From: Serratia quinivorans
GTDB lineage: Bacteria; Pseudomonadota; Gammaproteobacteria; Enterobacterales; Enterobacteriaceae
Direction: 5' to 3'
DNA: 64,000 nucleotides
Assembly (NCBI RefSeq): GCF_946227985.1
Contig: NZ_CAMKGL010000003.1
Location: 1-64,000 of the forward strand
Below are positions 62,335 to 64,000 of this stretch, one piece after another. The translations under genes and the position numbers were made by a program. The notes beneath the pieces are model-generated. The model searched no databases and was not told the origin of the DNA. It was given only the letters and a program-made list of their open reading frames with translations. Positions within the stretch are counted from its first letter, which is position 1. Each line of letters begins with the position of its first letter.

Positions 62335-64000
62335 TCACTTTTGATCACCTGGTGTTTTCAATTTATCAATTTTATCTAACTTACCTTGCGTTTTTCCACT
62401 AACAACTTCGCTGGCCAAGGAACCACCAATGTTACCTAAATTCTCAGCAGTGTTATTCGAAACTACAGGTTTTAACTGATTACCAGCGGTAACCGCCTTA
62501 CCCCCTACAATACCCACGGCCCCACCGACGCCAGCAGCTATCATTGCATTCTTCGGGTCTTCGCCTTTGATTTTACTGCCGACGTAAGCTCCGCTCACAC
62601 CAATAATCTCAGTAGCAACAACACCTTTACCTTGAGTCAGGGCAGCAGACCCAGTGGCAATAAACAAATCGGTATAATTAAAGGGTTTATCGCCTTGTAG
62701 CTGTACACCTGCGTTCGCCGAACCACCGATTAATCCCCCCACGGCCATTGAACTTCCACCAACGACAGTTCCTGAGCCCAATGATGCTGCAGTTATCATA
62801 AACTTGCCCCAAGCCTTAACAAACTCGGTTGCAGGTTGTGGTGCCCCGGTTCCCAAACCACGCGCCAAATCAGACTGTGCCGCAGAAATTTGTTCCGGAG
62901 TAGCGCCATGCTCTGTCATATACTCACCTAAAGTAAAGGCAGCCTGGCCAGAACTCATCATCCCAGGAGAAAAACCAAACTGGTCGTTATTTTCAGAGGT
63001 ATTCTTACCGGATTGCCCGCCAGTGACGGCTCCTGCCGTATCACCGCTTGCCAGGCCACCGGCCAAACCGCCCGCGAGCGTGGCCAATGCAGAAACCGTC
63101 TGGCGCTGCTCTTCGCTCATTTTACTGAAATCACTGGTACCGAACATCGCCTCGGCAATCGCTTTGGTACCCAATGCCGCCGTCGCAGCGCCCGCAGCAC
63201 CGGCAGCAGCCGACTGACCTTGTAGTTCTGCCAGTGCGCCAGCCACCACCGCATGCGCGATAATACGACTTTCCTCATTGGGAGCCAGACGGTGTATCTG
63301 TTCCGCCAGATAAGGCGCAGCCCCACCGGCAATTGCCGCCTGCAGATCGCCACCGGCCAACCCTTGCACCGCAGCGACCGCTGCCTGCATACCTTGCTGT
63401 ACCTTACCGCCCGTGCCATAACCCGACTCGCTGAACGCCTGGTTATAGGCCGTCTGGTAAATCTGCGCGTTGATATCGTCGTTGGTGATGACCTTGCCCG
63501 GTTTTTCTTTCGCCAGCTTGTCTGCCGCGGCCTTGCGATCGGCATCGGTAACGTTATTCATTTTCTCTTTGGCAGCCTTGGTCGCGGCGATCGCCCCCTC
63601 AGTCCGCGCTATGTCCATCGCCTGATTGCCGATCTCGCCGATCAACTGCGCCTGCTGCAGGCGTTTCTGCTCTTTCTCTTTGTCGAAGATCGGGCTCAGG
63701 GTTTGGTTGGCATGTTCCACGTCGCGGCTCAGGTCGTTGACGTTCTGCGTCTGTTTATCTTGATCGCGAATGATGATGGTGCCGTCACTCACCGCCGATT
63801 GGGTGGTTGAGCTGTCATGTCCGCTGTTGTTGGCCCCCACCAGCAGGCCGTTGGCCATGTTACCGGCGAACTGGCTGCCGATGCTGCCGCCGGAGCTGAT
63901 GCCCACGCTCTGGTGCTCTACCTCGAAATCAGCCTGATTATGGATGTCCTTAAAGCCCAGCGTGCCGGTGTCGAGTTTGTTTTTGTCCGCCGTGGCGGTG
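62335..64000 (-). CDS. cdiA: CdiA-type contact-dependent toxin, C-terminal part (runs off window end)
   Basis: The frame stays open to the right edge and includes the haemagglutinin-type GTLGFKDIHNQADFEVEHQS repeat tail. It has the pretoxin region EEQRQTVSALATLAGGLAGG and a variant of the VENN motif, SENN, whose codon 304 lies at about 62997. Some 217 residues follow. They are glycine- and alanine-rich with hydrophobic stretches (SLGSGTVVGGSSMAVGG, AAGVGGAVGIVGGKAVTA) and lack nuclease motifs, consistent with a membrane-acting or pore-type toxin. The N-terminal secretion part is outside the window. Confidence 0.78.
   Translation of the reverse strand, partial: TATADKNKLDTGTLGFKDIHNQADFEVEHQSVGISSGGSIGSQFAGNMANGLLVGANNSGHDSSTTQSAVSDGTIIIRDQDKQTQNVNDLSRDVEHANQTLSPIFDKEKEQKRLQQAQLIGEIGNQAMDIARTEGAIAATKAAKEKMNNVTDADRKAAADKLAKEKPGKVITNDDINAQIYQTAYNQAFSESGYGTGGKVQQGMQAAVAAVQGLAGGDLQAAIAGGAAPYLAEQIHRLAPNEESRIIAHAVVAGALAELQGQSAAAGAAGAATAALGTKAIAEAMFGTSDFSKMSEEQRQTVSALATLAGGLAGGLASGDTAGAVTGGQSGKNTSENNDQFGFSPGMMSSGQAAFTLGEYMTEHGATPEQISAAQSDLARGLGTGAPQPATEFVKAWGKFMITAASLGSGTVVGGSSMAVGGLIGGSANAGVQLQGDKPFNYTDLFIATGSAALTQGKGVVATEIIGVSGAYVGSKIKGEDPKNAMIAAGVGGAVGIVGGKAVTAGNQLKPVVSNNTAENLGNIGGSLASEVVSGKTQGKLDKIDKLKTPGDQK

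Overview
The window looks like chromosomal accessory DNA of an enteric gamma-proteobacterium, most likely Serratia or a close relative in Yersiniaceae. This rests on the overall gene repertoire: two chaperone-usher fimbrial loci, T6SS genes, an abgRABT operon, a Tat-type phospholipase C, a CdiA tail and enteric-style codon use. The species cannot be fixed from the sequence alone. No rRNA, tRNA or CRISPR array was seen.

Region 1 (1-17,360) is a mosaic of type VI secretion genes and a chaperone-usher fimbria. The minus strand carries clpV/tssH, then a four-gene fimbrial operon (major pilin, chaperone, usher, minor pilin), then tssB. The plus strand carries tssF-tssG-tssA, a two-domain fimbrial adhesin, a GlcNAc-type glycosyltransferase, an OmpA-domain TssL-like protein and an EagR-like chaperone. 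The tip of an IS3-family element at the left edge cuts off the 3' end of tssB, and the major pilin is frameshifted at a G7 tract. The shared intergenic region has two matched inverted repeats that look like activator or operator sites.

Region 2 (17,404-24,460) is a catabolic island. A LysR regulator diverges from an agmatinase/guanidinobutyrase-family ureohydrolase, an aldehyde dehydrogenase, an NCS1 permease and a GMC alcohol oxidase/dehydrogenase, and the operon ends at a strong terminator. The enzyme set fits uptake of a guanidino compound, two-step oxidation of an alcohol to an acid, and release of urea.

Region 3 (24,553-38,630) is a second fimbrial locus, resembling the Mrp/Pmf type. 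On the minus strand are major pilin, pilin, usher, chaperone and two pilins, followed by a PglL-type O-oligosaccharyltransferase, a lipoprotein, an FKBP-type prolyl isomerase and a LuxR-type regulator. On the plus strand are a PapI/FaeA-like regulator, a tip adhesin and a minor pilin. An IS200/IS605-type element with a nonsense-mutated tnpB sits between the adhesin and the minor pilin. Two matched GATC sites in the divergent region suggest a Pap-like Dam/Lrp phase switch.

Region 4 (38,764-47,034) holds an IroE-like esterase and a VgrG delivery operon (DUF2169-pentapeptide, pentapeptide, DUF3540, PAAR-like DUF4150, VgrG, small membrane protein). Region 5 (47,035-55,626) holds a low-information gap, a GNAT acetyltransferase, a LuxR regulator with a CodB-like permease, an XRE regulator-queuosine precursor transporter-queF operon, and a Tat-exported phospholipase C. 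Region 6 (55,625-61,220) is abgR/abgABT for p-aminobenzoyl-glutamate use. Region 7 (61,235-64,000) has an OmpX/Ail-like porin, then a small membrane immunity candidate and the C-terminal end of a CdiA-type toxin that runs off the window.
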